Shown in pieces: positions 1 to 7,324 of a DNA stretch of 64,000 nt. The DNA is from Pseudomonas sp. A-RE-19 (GTDB taxonomy: Bacteria > Pseudomonadota > Gammaproteobacteria > Pseudomonadales > Pseudomonadaceae). The stretch's first letter is position 1, and the number at the start of each line of letters is the position of its first letter. Location of the stretch: NCBI RefSeq assembly GCF_019956555.1, contig NZ_JAHBDQ010000009.1, positions 94,617 to 158,616 on the forward strand, in the 5' to 3' direction. The notes beneath the pieces were generated by a model that made no database searches, was not told the origin of the DNA, and worked only from the letters and a program-made list of their open reading frames with translations. Made by a program: the position numbers and the translations under genes.

Positions 1-483
1 GCCAGACAACTGCCCGGGGTAATGATCGCGACGTTCCAGCAGGCCAACCCGCTCCAGCCATTTTTCCGCCAGCGCCACGGCCTCATCCTTGTGCAGTTTT
101 TTGACCTTGAGCAACCCGAGGGTGACGTTCTGCAACGCGGTGAGGTGCGGGAACAGATTGAATTGCTGGAACGCCATGCCAGTCATGGCGCGATGGCGGG
201 CGATGACCTTTTCCGGGTGCCGCACGCGCTTGCCGTTAACCTCGTGATAACCGATGGATTCGCCGTCGAGCAGAATCTGTCCGCCCTGGAACTCTTCAAG
301 CATGTTCACGCAGCGCAGCAGCGTAGTCTTGCCCGAGCCGCTGGAGCCGATCAGCGTGACCACGTTGCCGCGCTGCATGGTCAAGTCGACGCCCTTGAGC
401 ACTTCGAGCTGGCCGTATTGTTTGTGCAGGCCGCGGATGTCCAGCAGCGCTTGATTCTGTGTCGAGACTTGAGCTTGAGTCAT
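1..483 (-). CDS. Amino-acid ABC transporter ATP-binding protein (3' truncated by window edge)
   Basis: Cytoplasmic ATPase of a polar amino-acid importer. 161 codons are visible, starting at the ATG at 483. A Walker A motif GSSGSGKTT appears at about residues 40-48, followed by the family segment LLRCVNMLE, a Q-loop region (MAFQQFNLFPHLT), and the start of the signature motif (QLSG) exactly at the window edge, so Walker B and the H-loop lie outside. The start overlaps the stop of the upstream permease by 3 nt, which indicates translational coupling. It belongs to the four-gene unit running leftwards from the binding protein at 2714. The family assignment is firm; the exact substrate cannot be read from the sequence. 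Confidence 0.93.
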   Translation of the reverse strand, partial: MTQAQVSTQNQALLDIRGLHKQYGQLEVLKGVDLTMQRGNVVTLIGSSGSGKTTLLRCVNMLEEFQGGQILLDGESIGYHEVNGKRVRHPEKVIARHRAMTGMAFQQFNLFPHLTALQNVTLGLLKVKKLHKDEAVALAEKWLERVGLLERRDHYPGQLSG

Positions 484-1142
484 GGCAAGGCCACCCGCTT
501 TTCAATGTGCCGGCCGAGTAATTCGATGGCGTAGTTGATGACGAAAAACAGCAATCCGGCGAACAGGTAAAACTCCAGGGTCATGAACGTCCGGGCGATG
601 ATCTGTTGGGTGCTGAGCAGCAATTCGGCGACGCCGATCACCGACAACAGCGTCGACGCCTTGACGATCTCGGTGGACGAGTTGACCCAGGTCGGCAGAA
701 TCTGCCGCAACGCCTGGGGCAACAACACATAGCCCAGCGCCTGGTAAAACGTCAGGCCGATGGCCTTGCTCGCTTCCATCTGGCCTCTGGGCAGCGCCTG
801 CAACGCACCGCGTACAATCTCGGCGACGTGGGAGCCGCAAAACAGCGTCAGCCCCAGGGTGCCGGCCCCGAATGCGCTGATCTGCCAGCCCAATGCCGGC
901 GCCATGTAGAAGCAGGCCAACACCAATACAAACACCGGCGTGCCGCGAATGATGTCGACGTAAAACCGGAATGGCGCGCGCATCCAGACCGTGCCGTAGG
1001 TGAGTACCAGACCTGCAACGATACCGACCAGCGTGCCCAGCAAAATCGCCAGGGCCGAGCACTGCACACTGGTCACAAAGCCCTGCCACAGGACGTCCCG
1101 CGCCACCCATAACTCATGCAACCAACTGGGAGATTCGTACAT
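480..1142 (-). CDS. Amino-acid ABC transporter permease 1
   Basis: Inner-membrane permease of the HisM/GlnP type, 220 residues. Several hydrophobic segments are visible, with the EAA-type loop around the stretch MEASKAIGLTFYQALGYVLL (about residues 130-150), which contacts the ATPase. The ATG at 1142 is preceded by a strong Shine-Dalgarno sequence (AGGAGG). It lies 9 nt downstream of permease 2 and overlaps the ATPase gene. It probably pairs with permease 2 to form a heterodimeric channel. Confidence 0.93.
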   Translation of the reverse strand: MYESPSWLHELWVARDVLWQGFVTSVQCSALAILLGTLVGIVAGLVLTYGTVWMRAPFRFYVDIIRGTPVFVLVLACFYMAPALGWQISAFGAGTLGLTLFCGSHVAEIVRGALQALPRGQMEASKAIGLTFYQALGYVLLPQALRQILPTWVNSSTEIVKASTLLSVIGVAELLLSTQQIIARTFMTLEFYLFAGLLFFVINYAIELLGRHIEKRVALP

Positions 1143-1151
1143 GGGGGCCTC

Positions 1152-1814
1152 CTATCGGCGAATCGCCAGACGCTGTTCGAGGTAACGCAGCATCATGGCA
1201 ATGAGGTAACAGGCCGCAACATAGAGCGCTGTGGTCACCAGCCAGGTTTCAATTACCCGGTAGCTCTCGACATTGATCTTGCGCGCGTAATAGGTCAGCT
1301 CCGGCACGGCAATCGCCGCCGCCAGCGAGGTGTCCTTGAACAGCGAAATGAAGTTGTTCGACAGGGCCGGCAGCACATTGCGCAGCATCACCGGCACGGT
1401 GATGTACGCCTTGACCTGCCACTCACCGAGCCCGATGGCCAGGCCGGCTTCACGTAACCCCTTGGGAATGCTCAACAGCCCACCGCGGAACACTTCGGTC
1501 AGGTAAGCCCCGGCATACAGCGACAGGGTGATGATGAACGAGGGGATCTTGTCCAGACGAATCCCAAGGCTGGGCAACGCGAAGTAGATCAACAGGATCA
1601 ACACCAGAATCGGCGTATTACGGATCACCGTCACATACACCGACGCCAGCACCCGCAATGCGCGATGCTTTGACAGCAAAGCAAACGCCATCAGCAAGCC
1701 GATCACGCAGCCGATGGCGATCGATACCAGCGCCAGTTCAAGACCCAGACCGAGCCCCGCCAGCAAGGTGTCGAAGTCGCGCCAGACGGCGGCAAAATTC
1801 AACTGATAGTTCAT
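1152..1814 (-). CDS. Amino-acid ABC transporter permease 2
   Basis: Second inner-membrane permease of the importer, 220 residues, the same length as its partner and with the same topology. The EAA loop is visible as REAGLAIGLGEWQVKAYITV (about residues 140-160). The N-terminal segment GLGLGLELALVSIAIG starts the first membrane span. It lies 51 nt downstream of the substrate-binding protein in the same operon. Two similar permeases in tandem is the usual arrangement in glutamate/aspartate-type and cystine-type systems. Confidence 0.93.
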   Translation of the reverse strand: MNYQLNFAAVWRDFDTLLAGLGLGLELALVSIAIGCVIGLLMAFALLSKHRALRVLASVYVTVIRNTPILVLILLIYFALPSLGIRLDKIPSFIITLSLYAGAYLTEVFRGGLLSIPKGLREAGLAIGLGEWQVKAYITVPVMLRNVLPALSNNFISLFKDTSLAAAIAVPELTYYARKINVESYRVIETWLVTTALYVAACYLIAMMLRYLEQRLAIRR

Positions 1815-1865
1815 GGTCAGCAGTACCTTGAGCGGGGCGATTCAAACCGCCCCGCTCTCACGGGA

Positions 1866-2714
1866 TCATTTGTATTCGACGGGGAAACCGATGGCTGGGG
1901 TCGGCAAATCGACACCGAACCACTGCTTGAACGACGCCGCATACGTCGGGAACTCAACGCCCGTCATGCCTTCGTGCAGGACGGTGTTGACGAAGTTCAG
2001 CCAGTCCTGATCGCCGCGTTTGACGGCGCACGCATAGGTTTGCGGGCTCCAGGCATAAGCCGGGCTGCGATAACGACCAGGGTTCTGCACCATCAGGTAT
2101 TTCACCGATGACTGATCGGTGGCCGCCGCGTCGGCACGGCCGGAGTTCACCGCCTGATACATCAAATCCACGCTGTCGTACTGATCGACCTTGGCCTTGG
2201 GCAGCGCCTGATGCACCAGTTCTTCGGCGTACACGTTCTGCAGCACCGCCACGATCACGCCGTCGCCGGCGGCTTTCAGGTCGTCGATTTCCTTGTACTT
2301 GCTGTTGGCTGGCAACAGCAGACCGACGCCTTCGCGGTAGTACGGCAGGGTGAACGCGACCTGTTGGGCGCGGCTGGCGGTCACGGTGATGAACTGACAA
2401 CTCATATCGACCTTGTCGGTCAGCAGATTCGGGATCCGCGCATCGGACGACTGCACCACGAACTCGACCTTGCTCGGGTCGTTGAACAACCCTTTGGCCA
2501 CCATCCGCGCGATATCAATATCAAACCCCTGCAACTTGCCATCCGCTCCCTGGAAGTGCCACGGCGCATTGGTACTGCCCGTGCCCACGATCAATTTCCC
2601 ACGGGCCAGCACGCTATCGAGCTTGCTGTCTGCCGCGTGGGCGACACCCATGACAGCGGCCGAAGCCGCGAGAACGAAAACACACGCTTTAAACAAAGAA
2701 GGTCGGCGATGCAT
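1866..2714 (-). CDS. Periplasmic amino-acid-binding protein (SBP family 3)
   Basis: Solute receptor of the ABC importer, 282 residues. A signal peptide is clear: basic MHRRPSLFK, a hydrophobic core, and probable cleavage after VAHA. The mature protein has the SBP_bac_3 pattern: LIVGTGSTNAPWHF near the start, LQGFDIDIARMVA, and ARIPNLLTDKVDM. The ATG at 2714 is chosen because GGAG lies 8 nt upstream; an in-frame GTG at 2723 is less well placed. It is the first gene of the leftward operon. The ligand is not determinable, and a polar amino acid is inferred from family and context. Confidence 0.92.
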   Translation of the reverse strand: MHRRPSLFKACVFVLAASAAVMGVAHAADSKLDSVLARGKLIVGTGSTNAPWHFQGADGKLQGFDIDIARMVAKGLFNDPSKVEFVVQSSDARIPNLLTDKVDMSCQFITVTASRAQQVAFTLPYYREGVGLLLPANSKYKEIDDLKAAGDGVIVAVLQNVYAEELVHQALPKAKVDQYDSVDLMYQAVNSGRADAAATDQSSVKYLMVQNPGRYRSPAYAWSPQTYACAVKRGDQDWLNFVNTVLHEGMTGVEFPTYAASFKQWFGVDLPTPAIGFPVEYK

Positions 2715-3053
2715 GGCAAGCACTCCAGGTCATGTTTATTCCGCTGTACCGGAACTTGGTATGTAACAACGGAATAGACAGCAGAAAGTGTGCCACAGGC
2801 AGGGGACGGAATCTCGGGGAATTGAAAAGTGTTTTGAATCAGATGGATGCGCGTGAGCGCGAGGAAGGCGTTACGAAACGCACAAATAAGAGAACGCTAC
2901 CGTGGGACACAACGCTCGAGTACTTGCACCACATTTGAAGCCGTAGCGATTCAAAATGAAGCAGCCCCCACCTGTAATTTCTGACAGTAGACCCACCTGC
3001 TCACCTCCTTTAACGTCAACAGGCCTTCGACAGTCTTTGAAAAGGAGATTTCA
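2715..3053. other. Intergenic region between divergent ABC operon and thioredoxin-like gene
   Basis: 339 nt without a convincing gene. The left part must carry the promoter and leader of the leftward ABC operon, and the right part those of the rightward thioredoxin-like gene, which has an AAGGAG ribosome site at about 3043. No repeat or hairpin stands out; the short open frames here lack ribosome sites. Confidence 0.5.
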
Positions 3054-3503
3054 ATGAGCTCGATGTCCACCCACCCGACCATGGCTGCGGTCTACCGCAA
3101 GGCGCTCAAAACCTGGCGCCCGGTGATCCTGTATTTCGGCAGCCAACACTGTCCCGCCTGCGAAATGGCCGGGCCGATTTTTCGTCAGATTGCCGAGCCG
3201 TATCGGCATCACGCGCAAATCTACATGCTCAACACCGGCGAATCGCCCCGGCATCCGGAAGTCACCGGCACACCCACTGTGCTGTTTTACAAGGAAGGGA
3301 AGCTGCTGAAGAAACTCAAGGGGATTGGCACCCGAGAAACCCTGGAAGAAGACTTCAAAAAGCACATCGGCAAGCTCAGGCCCAAGCCGGTTGCCCACAA
3401 ACCCCGCCATGACTTGCCGTGGTTGCAGAAAACCCTCAGCACTTTATCCACCGCGCCACGGGCACGGGAGCTGTTGAATGTACGGTTGATGAGTCATGTT
3501 TGA
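3054..3503 (+). CDS. Thioredoxin-like protein with CPAC motif
   Basis: 149-residue protein with a thioredoxin fold. The redox motif CPAC is at residues 33-36, after a hydrophobic strand (VILYFGSQH), and the cis-proline turn is TGTPTVLFY at about 80. No signal peptide is visible, so it probably acts in the cytoplasm. The C-terminal 45 residues are a basic extension (HIGKLRPKPVAHKPRHD) not found in minimal thioredoxins. A strong ribosome site (AAGGAG) precedes the ATG. It stands alone between a divergent transporter and a REP cluster. The substrate is unknown. CPAC instead of CGPC suggests a specialised reductase rather than housekeeping thioredoxin. Confidence 0.82.
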   Translation: MSSMSTHPTMAAVYRKALKTWRPVILYFGSQHCPACEMAGPIFRQIAEPYRHHAQIYMLNTGESPRHPEVTGTPTVLFYKEGKLLKKLKGIGTRETLEEDFKKHIGKLRPKPVAHKPRHDLPWLQKTLSTLSTAPRARELLNVRLMSHV

Positions 3504-3520
3504 GTCATCTGACAGACCAC

Positions 3521-3652
3521 TATCGCGAGCAGGCCCTGATGCCGGTGACACGCAAAATCTGTGGGAGCGAGCCTGCTCGCGATGAGGGCCTCACATTCAA
3601 CATCTCTGTTGACTGATCTACTGCTATCGCGAGCAGGCTCGCTCCCACAGGA
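3521..3652. repeat. Cluster of three REP units
   Basis: Three copies of the Pseudomonas REP core lie in 130 nt. One is degenerate and reversed (about 3521-3536), one direct (3561-3583) and one inverted (3625-3649). The last two form a REPIN-like inverted pair. They lie between the convergent ends of the thioredoxin-like and phospholipase D-like genes. Confidence 0.9.
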
Positions 3653-3667
3653 GGTTCGCCAGGCTGT

Positions 3668-5314
3668 TTATCGTCCCGAAAAGCGCAGCCGCGACAGCAT
3701 GCGCAAATCACCTTCGAGGTAATAGTCATCGGTCCAGCTGTCGTCCGGAGTCAACGGCCGGACCTGTTTGAGCGACAGTTTTTTTGCAAAGTAGCGGAAC
3801 CGGTAATGCTCGTAAAAGCGCAGCAGTTCCAAGCCGTAACGATCGGCCAGGTCGGTGTCGCCACGGATGATCAGGTAATTTTCGTCATTGCCGTTACTGG
3901 CCGCGGTACTGAGATTGTGGCTGCCGCTGATGATGGTCGGTGTATCGCTGGTGAAGTCGACGACGATGGCTTTGGTGTGCACCAGCAGGTTGCCCTTCTG
4001 GCCTTTCATGTTTTCCTTGAGCCAGCCTTCCAGGCCGGTGTTGAGCAGCGCGGTGGCGGCGAACTCGGCGGTGCGGTCGGCGTGGAAACCGGTGATGCTG
4101 CTGACGGTGTTTTGCAGGCCGTAACGCAAGATGTCGTCGTGGGGCTCGCCGAGCAAGGCGTTGAGTATTTCATCCGGCAAGGTGAATGCCGTGACAAACA
4201 GCAGGTCTTTTTTGGCGGCGTTGATGATCTCGACAAACTCACGCAAGTCGCCCTGACCCGTGCGCGGTGAGAACCCTGCGAACAGCGGCTGGTCCGGCTG
4301 CATCGGATTGTTTTCCGTCAGCCATTCCCGGGTGGCCGCGACGTCCGCCGGTGTGGCCCAGACTTGCTCGAAGGTTCGCAGGTAACTGGCGCCGATCCGG
4401 GCATCGTCCAGCACATGCACGACGTTAGCCTGACGGTAGACACCATTGGCGGTGAAGTTGGTACTGCCGCAGAGCACCGCTTCGGGCTGATGCTGCCCTG
4501 CCCCGTCGAGCCGGCTCAGGACGATGAATTTGTTGTGGAAGATGTTGTGGGTGACTCGCCCGCGTTTGTTCGCCGCCGGGATTTTTTCCAGGCTGGCTTC
4601 ATTCAGTACCGTGGTGTCTTCACCCGGTTGAGCGTGGTACAGGACCCGAACCTTTACGCCGCGCTCGAAGGCTGCGTTCACCGCATCGACGATCACCTGC
4701 AACTGGTATTCATAAATCGCGATGTCCAGCGCCCACTGGCCATCCTCGGCACGCTCGATAAACCCCAGCAAGCGAGCGAGCAAACCATTTTCCAGCCATT
4801 GCCGCGGCGCGTCGGGCCAGGCTTCGATGGGCAGTGTCTTGTTGGCGCTGAGCTGCGCATCGAGGTCGGCGAACTTGCGCTGGAAGGCCTGACTCGCGGC
4901 CACCGCCCGGTTGAAAATGACGTTCTGGCCCTTGGGCAGGCCGTTGTCCGTGGTGACCGTCACTTCGAGAAACTCACCCAGCTGTGGCGCGTCAGCGTTG
5001 CCATAGGCCAAGTGGACCCGATAGTGGATCGTCACACCCGGATTGACCGCGTAATCGGCCCAGCGAAATTTCTGTAACGGCGCGATATCGCTGGGGGTGG
5101 CGTGAAACTGCGGGAACGTATGAGCCTTGCCGGGGAAGGTCAGGCTGTTGAACAGAAACAGCCACGGTTTGTCGCCTTGCTGTTTTTCGATGGCGAAACC
5201 CAGCAGGCCTTTGCGGCGGGGTTCGGCCAGGTCGATGGCCAGCAATACGCCGTTGGTACCCGCGTAGGCTTTGACGCGGAAATCGTCCTGATTGTTGCGG
5301 ACTAGAACGCGCAT
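3668..5314 (-). CDS. Phospholipase D-like domain protein
   Basis: 548-residue protein with two PLD-type active-site motifs. The first is HNKFIVLSR (about residue 265), followed by GSTNFTANG. The second is HTKAIVVDF (about residue 460), followed by GSHNLSTAASN. HxK plus a downstream GS/N is the family hallmark; the aspartate of the classic HKD is present only in the second copy. The N-terminal 160 residues form a separate, unrecognised region. No signal peptide is seen. It could act on phospholipids or nucleic acid; the sequence does not decide. REP clusters flank it on both sides. Confidence 0.85.
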   Translation of the reverse strand: MRVLVRNNQDDFRVKAYAGTNGVLLAIDLAEPRRKGLLGFAIEKQQGDKPWLFLFNSLTFPGKAHTFPQFHATPSDIAPLQKFRWADYAVNPGVTIHYRVHLAYGNADAPQLGEFLEVTVTTDNGLPKGQNVIFNRAVAASQAFQRKFADLDAQLSANKTLPIEAWPDAPRQWLENGLLARLLGFIERAEDGQWALDIAIYEYQLQVIVDAVNAAFERGVKVRVLYHAQPGEDTTVLNEASLEKIPAANKRGRVTHNIFHNKFIVLSRLDGAGQHQPEAVLCGSTNFTANGVYRQANVVHVLDDARIGASYLRTFEQVWATPADVAATREWLTENNPMQPDQPLFAGFSPRTGQGDLREFVEIINAAKKDLLFVTAFTLPDEILNALLGEPHDDILRYGLQNTVSSITGFHADRTAEFAATALLNTGLEGWLKENMKGQKGNLLVHTKAIVVDFTSDTPTIISGSHNLSTAASNGNDENYLIIRGDTDLADRYGLELLRFYEHYRFRYFAKKLSLKQVRPLTPDDSWTDDYYLEGDLRMLSRLRFSGR

Positions 5315-5397
5315 GGGTCACTCCTGTGATTGGCTTGCTTACAGAGCATAGGGTAGCGATGTGGGGTCTCGGTGATTATCCGATATTCAGGTGATGC

Positions 5398-5476
5398 CAT
5401 CGCGAGCAGGCTCGCTCCCACATGGGATTTGTGAACGCCGCAGATCAAATGTGGGAGCGAGCCTGCTCGCGATGGG
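5398..5476. repeat. REPIN (inverted REP pair)
   Basis: Two full REP cores in inverted orientation (about 5398-5424 and 5452-5476) enclose a spacer of about 28 nt. It lies between the chelatase VWA stop and the phospholipase D-like gene start. Confidence 0.92.
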
Positions 5477-5498
5477 GCCAGCACTTTCAGCACAACAA

Positions 5499-6170
5499 TC
5501 AACCTGAAATCAGCTCGTCGACATGTCGATAATCAACCTGCAACTGCGCTGCCAACACTTTAGCCCGGCCAAGACGAATCGGCCCGCGCTCGATATCGAT
5601 CAGCAGCCCCGGGCAATCCAGTGCCGGCAACATTGACCATTCCTTCATCCGCCCATCCGTCACCAGCAACAGCCGCTGCTGCTCTGCTGGAAAGCGCTTT
5701 TGCCGTGCCGCCAACCAACGCCCCGCCTCGCCCAGCGCCGCCAGCATCGGCGTACCGCCACCAGCCCCGAGTTCCTCGAGCCAGTCGCGCAAGCCAGCGC
5801 AGGCTTTCAACCCTTGCACCTGCCACTTCGGCACATGACCGCTGGCGGTCAGCAACGCCAAGCGCGCACGCTGACGATAGGCATCATCGAACAGTTGCGC
5901 CAGCAGGCCCTTGGCATCGCTCAACGCTTGATGACGCCGGGTCGAGGCCGAGGCATCGACGATCACCAGCCATAATTCATGAGGACTGCGGGTGCGCAGG
6001 TGAAACAGCACATCGTCGCGTTGACGCGGTCGGCCATTGAGTAACGTGCCGGGCCAATTGATCGATCCGCTGCGGGCTGCGTGATGCTTGCCCTGCTTAC
6101 CGTGATCCAGCCGTCCTGCACGGGGTCTGGCATTCGCCCCCGCGTCTGATCGAGGGCGAATGCCTAGGGC
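5499..6170 (-). CDS. chlD: Cobaltochelatase medium-subunit VWA part, reached by -1 frameshift (ChlD-like)
   Basis: C-terminal 223 residues of a ChlD-type AAA+/VWA chelatase subunit. A basic linker (about 45 residues, many R, K and H) leads to a VWA domain with a MIDAS DASAS motif (WLVIVDASAS) and a second conserved stretch LLLVTDGRM. In this frame there is no ATG, GTG or TTG between the upstream stop near 6188 and a GTG at 6011, which would truncate the linker and already sit inside the domain. The reading frame is instead entered from the AAA+ gene by -1 slippage on A_AAA_AAG at 6170-6176, giving a predicted fusion of about 557 residues. The known partner is CobN, encoded just upstream. Confidence 0.85.
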   Translation of the reverse strand, partial: ALGIRPRSDAGANARPRAGRLDHGKQGKHHAARSGSINWPGTLLNGRPRQRDDVLFHLRTRSPHELWLVIVDASASTRRHQALSDAKGLLAQLFDDAYRQRARLALLTASGHVPKWQVQGLKACAGLRDWLEELGAGGGTPMLAALGEAGRWLAARQKRFPAEQQRLLLVTDGRMKEWSMLPALDCPGLLIDIERGPIRLGRAKVLAAQLQVDYRHVDELISG

Positions 6171-6176
6171 TTTTTT
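6129..6176 (-). promoter_or_regulatory. Programmed -1 ribosomal frameshift signal (slippery heptamer + hairpin)
   Basis: On the minus strand the AAA+ frame reads CCA AAA AAG CCC TAG. The heptamer A_AAA_AAG (6176-6170) allows both tRNA-Lys to slip back one base, continuing GCC CTA GGC in the VWA frame. After a 5-nt spacer follows a perfect 11-bp hairpin, GGCATTCGCCC (6164-6154) pairing with GGGCGAATGCC (6139-6129), with a 14-nt loop. Heptamer, spacing and hairpin match the bacterial dnaX-type arrangement. Such signals in chlD genes are described in the literature (Antonov, 2020, programmed frameshifting giving two cobalt-chelatase subunits). Confidence 0.9.
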
Positions 6177-7171
6177 GGCCAGCTCGGCACTTCACGTCGA
6201 GCGCCGACCGGCAGCGCCTGGGCAGGCATTTCGCCCCACAGACCCTGACCTTCGCTCGGGTTGGCATGCCGGGTCGAGGGCGGTTGTGGTGCCTGGGACT
6301 GTTGCGGCGTCGGTGGCGAGTGTTCGCGACGGCGATGGCGCAAGGCGAACTCGGCGACCGCGTCGATATCGTCTTCGCTGATCGCGCTCGCGCCTCGCCA
6401 GGCGGCGTGAGCCCGGGCGGCGCGCAACCAGACCAGATCCGCCCGCAGGCCATCGACGCTGGCAGCAAAACAGCGTTCGGTGATCTGCGCCAGTGCGGCA
6501 TCATCGAGCGGGATGCTCGCCAGTACGGCACGCGCCTTTTGGCAACGCTCGCGCAGTGCGTGTTGCTGATTTTCCCATTCGGTGCAAAACCCCTGCGGGT
6601 CGCTGTCGAAATCCAGTCGACGACGGATGATCTGGCCCCGCTCGGCCGGTGCGGTGTGGCCACTGAGGGCGACGTTCAGACCAAAGCGGTCGAGCAGTTG
6701 CGGACGCAGCTCGCCCTCTTCCGGGTTCATGGTGCCGATCAGCACAAACTTCGCCGAATGCCGATGGGAAATCCCGTCGCGCTCGATCAGGTTGGTGCCG
6801 CTGGCAGCCACGTCGAGCAGCAAGTCAACCAAGTGATCGGGCAGCAGATTGACTTCATCGACATACAGCACGCCGCCGTCGGCCTTGGCCAGCACACCGG
6901 GAGAAAACTGTGCGCGACCGTTGCTCAGGGCCGCGTCGAGGTCGAGAGTGCCCACCAGCCGTTCTTCAGTGGCGCCCAGGGGCAAGGTGACGAATTGACC
7001 GCTGGCCAACAGGTCCGCCAGACCTCGGGCCAGAGTCGACTTGGCCATACCGCGCGGGCCCTCGATCAGCACGCCGCCGATTTTCGGGTCGATGGCGGTG
7101 AGGTACAGCGCGAGCTTCAAATCATCGGCGCCGACCACAGCGGAGAGCGGGAAATGGGGGGTGTCGATCAT
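6164..7171 (-). CDS. chlI: Cobaltochelatase small-subunit AAA+ ATPase (ChlI-like)
   Basis: 335-residue AAA+ ATPase of the magnesium/cobalt chelatase I type. Walker A is GPRGMAKST (about residues 39-47), Walker B is GGVLYVDEVNLL (about 94-105), and sensor region FVLIGTMNPEEGELRPQLLD is at about 140-160. It powers insertion of cobalt into hydrogenobyrinate a,c-diamide together with CobN and the VWA subunit. Termination occurs two codons after a slippery A_AAA_AAG, so part of the ribosomes should continue into the VWA frame. The last about 45 residues are the Pro/Gln-rich start of the linker, consistent with a frame that naturally continues. It is third in the leftward cobW-cobN operon, 153 nt after cobN, with a REPIN in the gap. 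Confidence 0.93.
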   Translation of the reverse strand: MIDTPHFPLSAVVGADDLKLALYLTAIDPKIGGVLIEGPRGMAKSTLARGLADLLASGQFVTLPLGATEERLVGTLDLDAALSNGRAQFSPGVLAKADGGVLYVDEVNLLPDHLVDLLLDVAASGTNLIERDGISHRHSAKFVLIGTMNPEEGELRPQLLDRFGLNVALSGHTAPAERGQIIRRRLDFDSDPQGFCTEWENQQHALRERCQKARAVLASIPLDDAALAQITERCFAASVDGLRADLVWLRAARAHAAWRGASAISEDDIDAVAEFALRHRRREHSPPTPQQSQAPQPPSTRHANPSEGQGLWGEMPAQALPVGARREVPSWPKKP

Positions 7172-7213
7172 TTTAAAATCTCAGTCATGGTCGGTGGCAG
7201 GCACACCTTGTAC

Positions 7214-7308
7214 CTGTGGGAGCGTGGCTTGCCCGCGAAGGCGTCCGCTCAGTCGAAATCAATGTTGATGTGAGGGCCTCTTCGCGGGCAAGCCACGCTC
7301 CCACAGGT
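7214..7308. repeat. REPIN, variant core (GTGGCTTGCCCGCGA type)
   Basis: Inverted pair of a REP variant (arms at about 7215-7240 and 7281-7308) between cobN and the chelatase AAA+ gene. The core differs from the GAGCCTGCTCGCG type used elsewhere in the window. It lies inside the presumed operon transcript and would fold into a long hairpin. Confidence 0.88.
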
Positions 7309-7324
7309 TAGCGGTGCCACAGAG

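Noticed and set aside
2732..2938. 68-codon plus-strand frame upstream of the thioredoxin-like gene
   Set aside because: No ribosome site and no protein-like pattern; it lies in the divergent promoter region.
3521..3652. CRISPR-like array
   Set aside because: The repeats are palindromic REP cores in alternating orientation with irregular spacers and no cas genes; no CRISPR array was found anywhere in the window.
5499..6011. Independent VWA gene starting at GTG 6011
   Set aside because: That start would cut off the basic linker and begin right at the VWA domain, while the upstream frame is open and connected to the AAA+ gene by a full frameshift signal.
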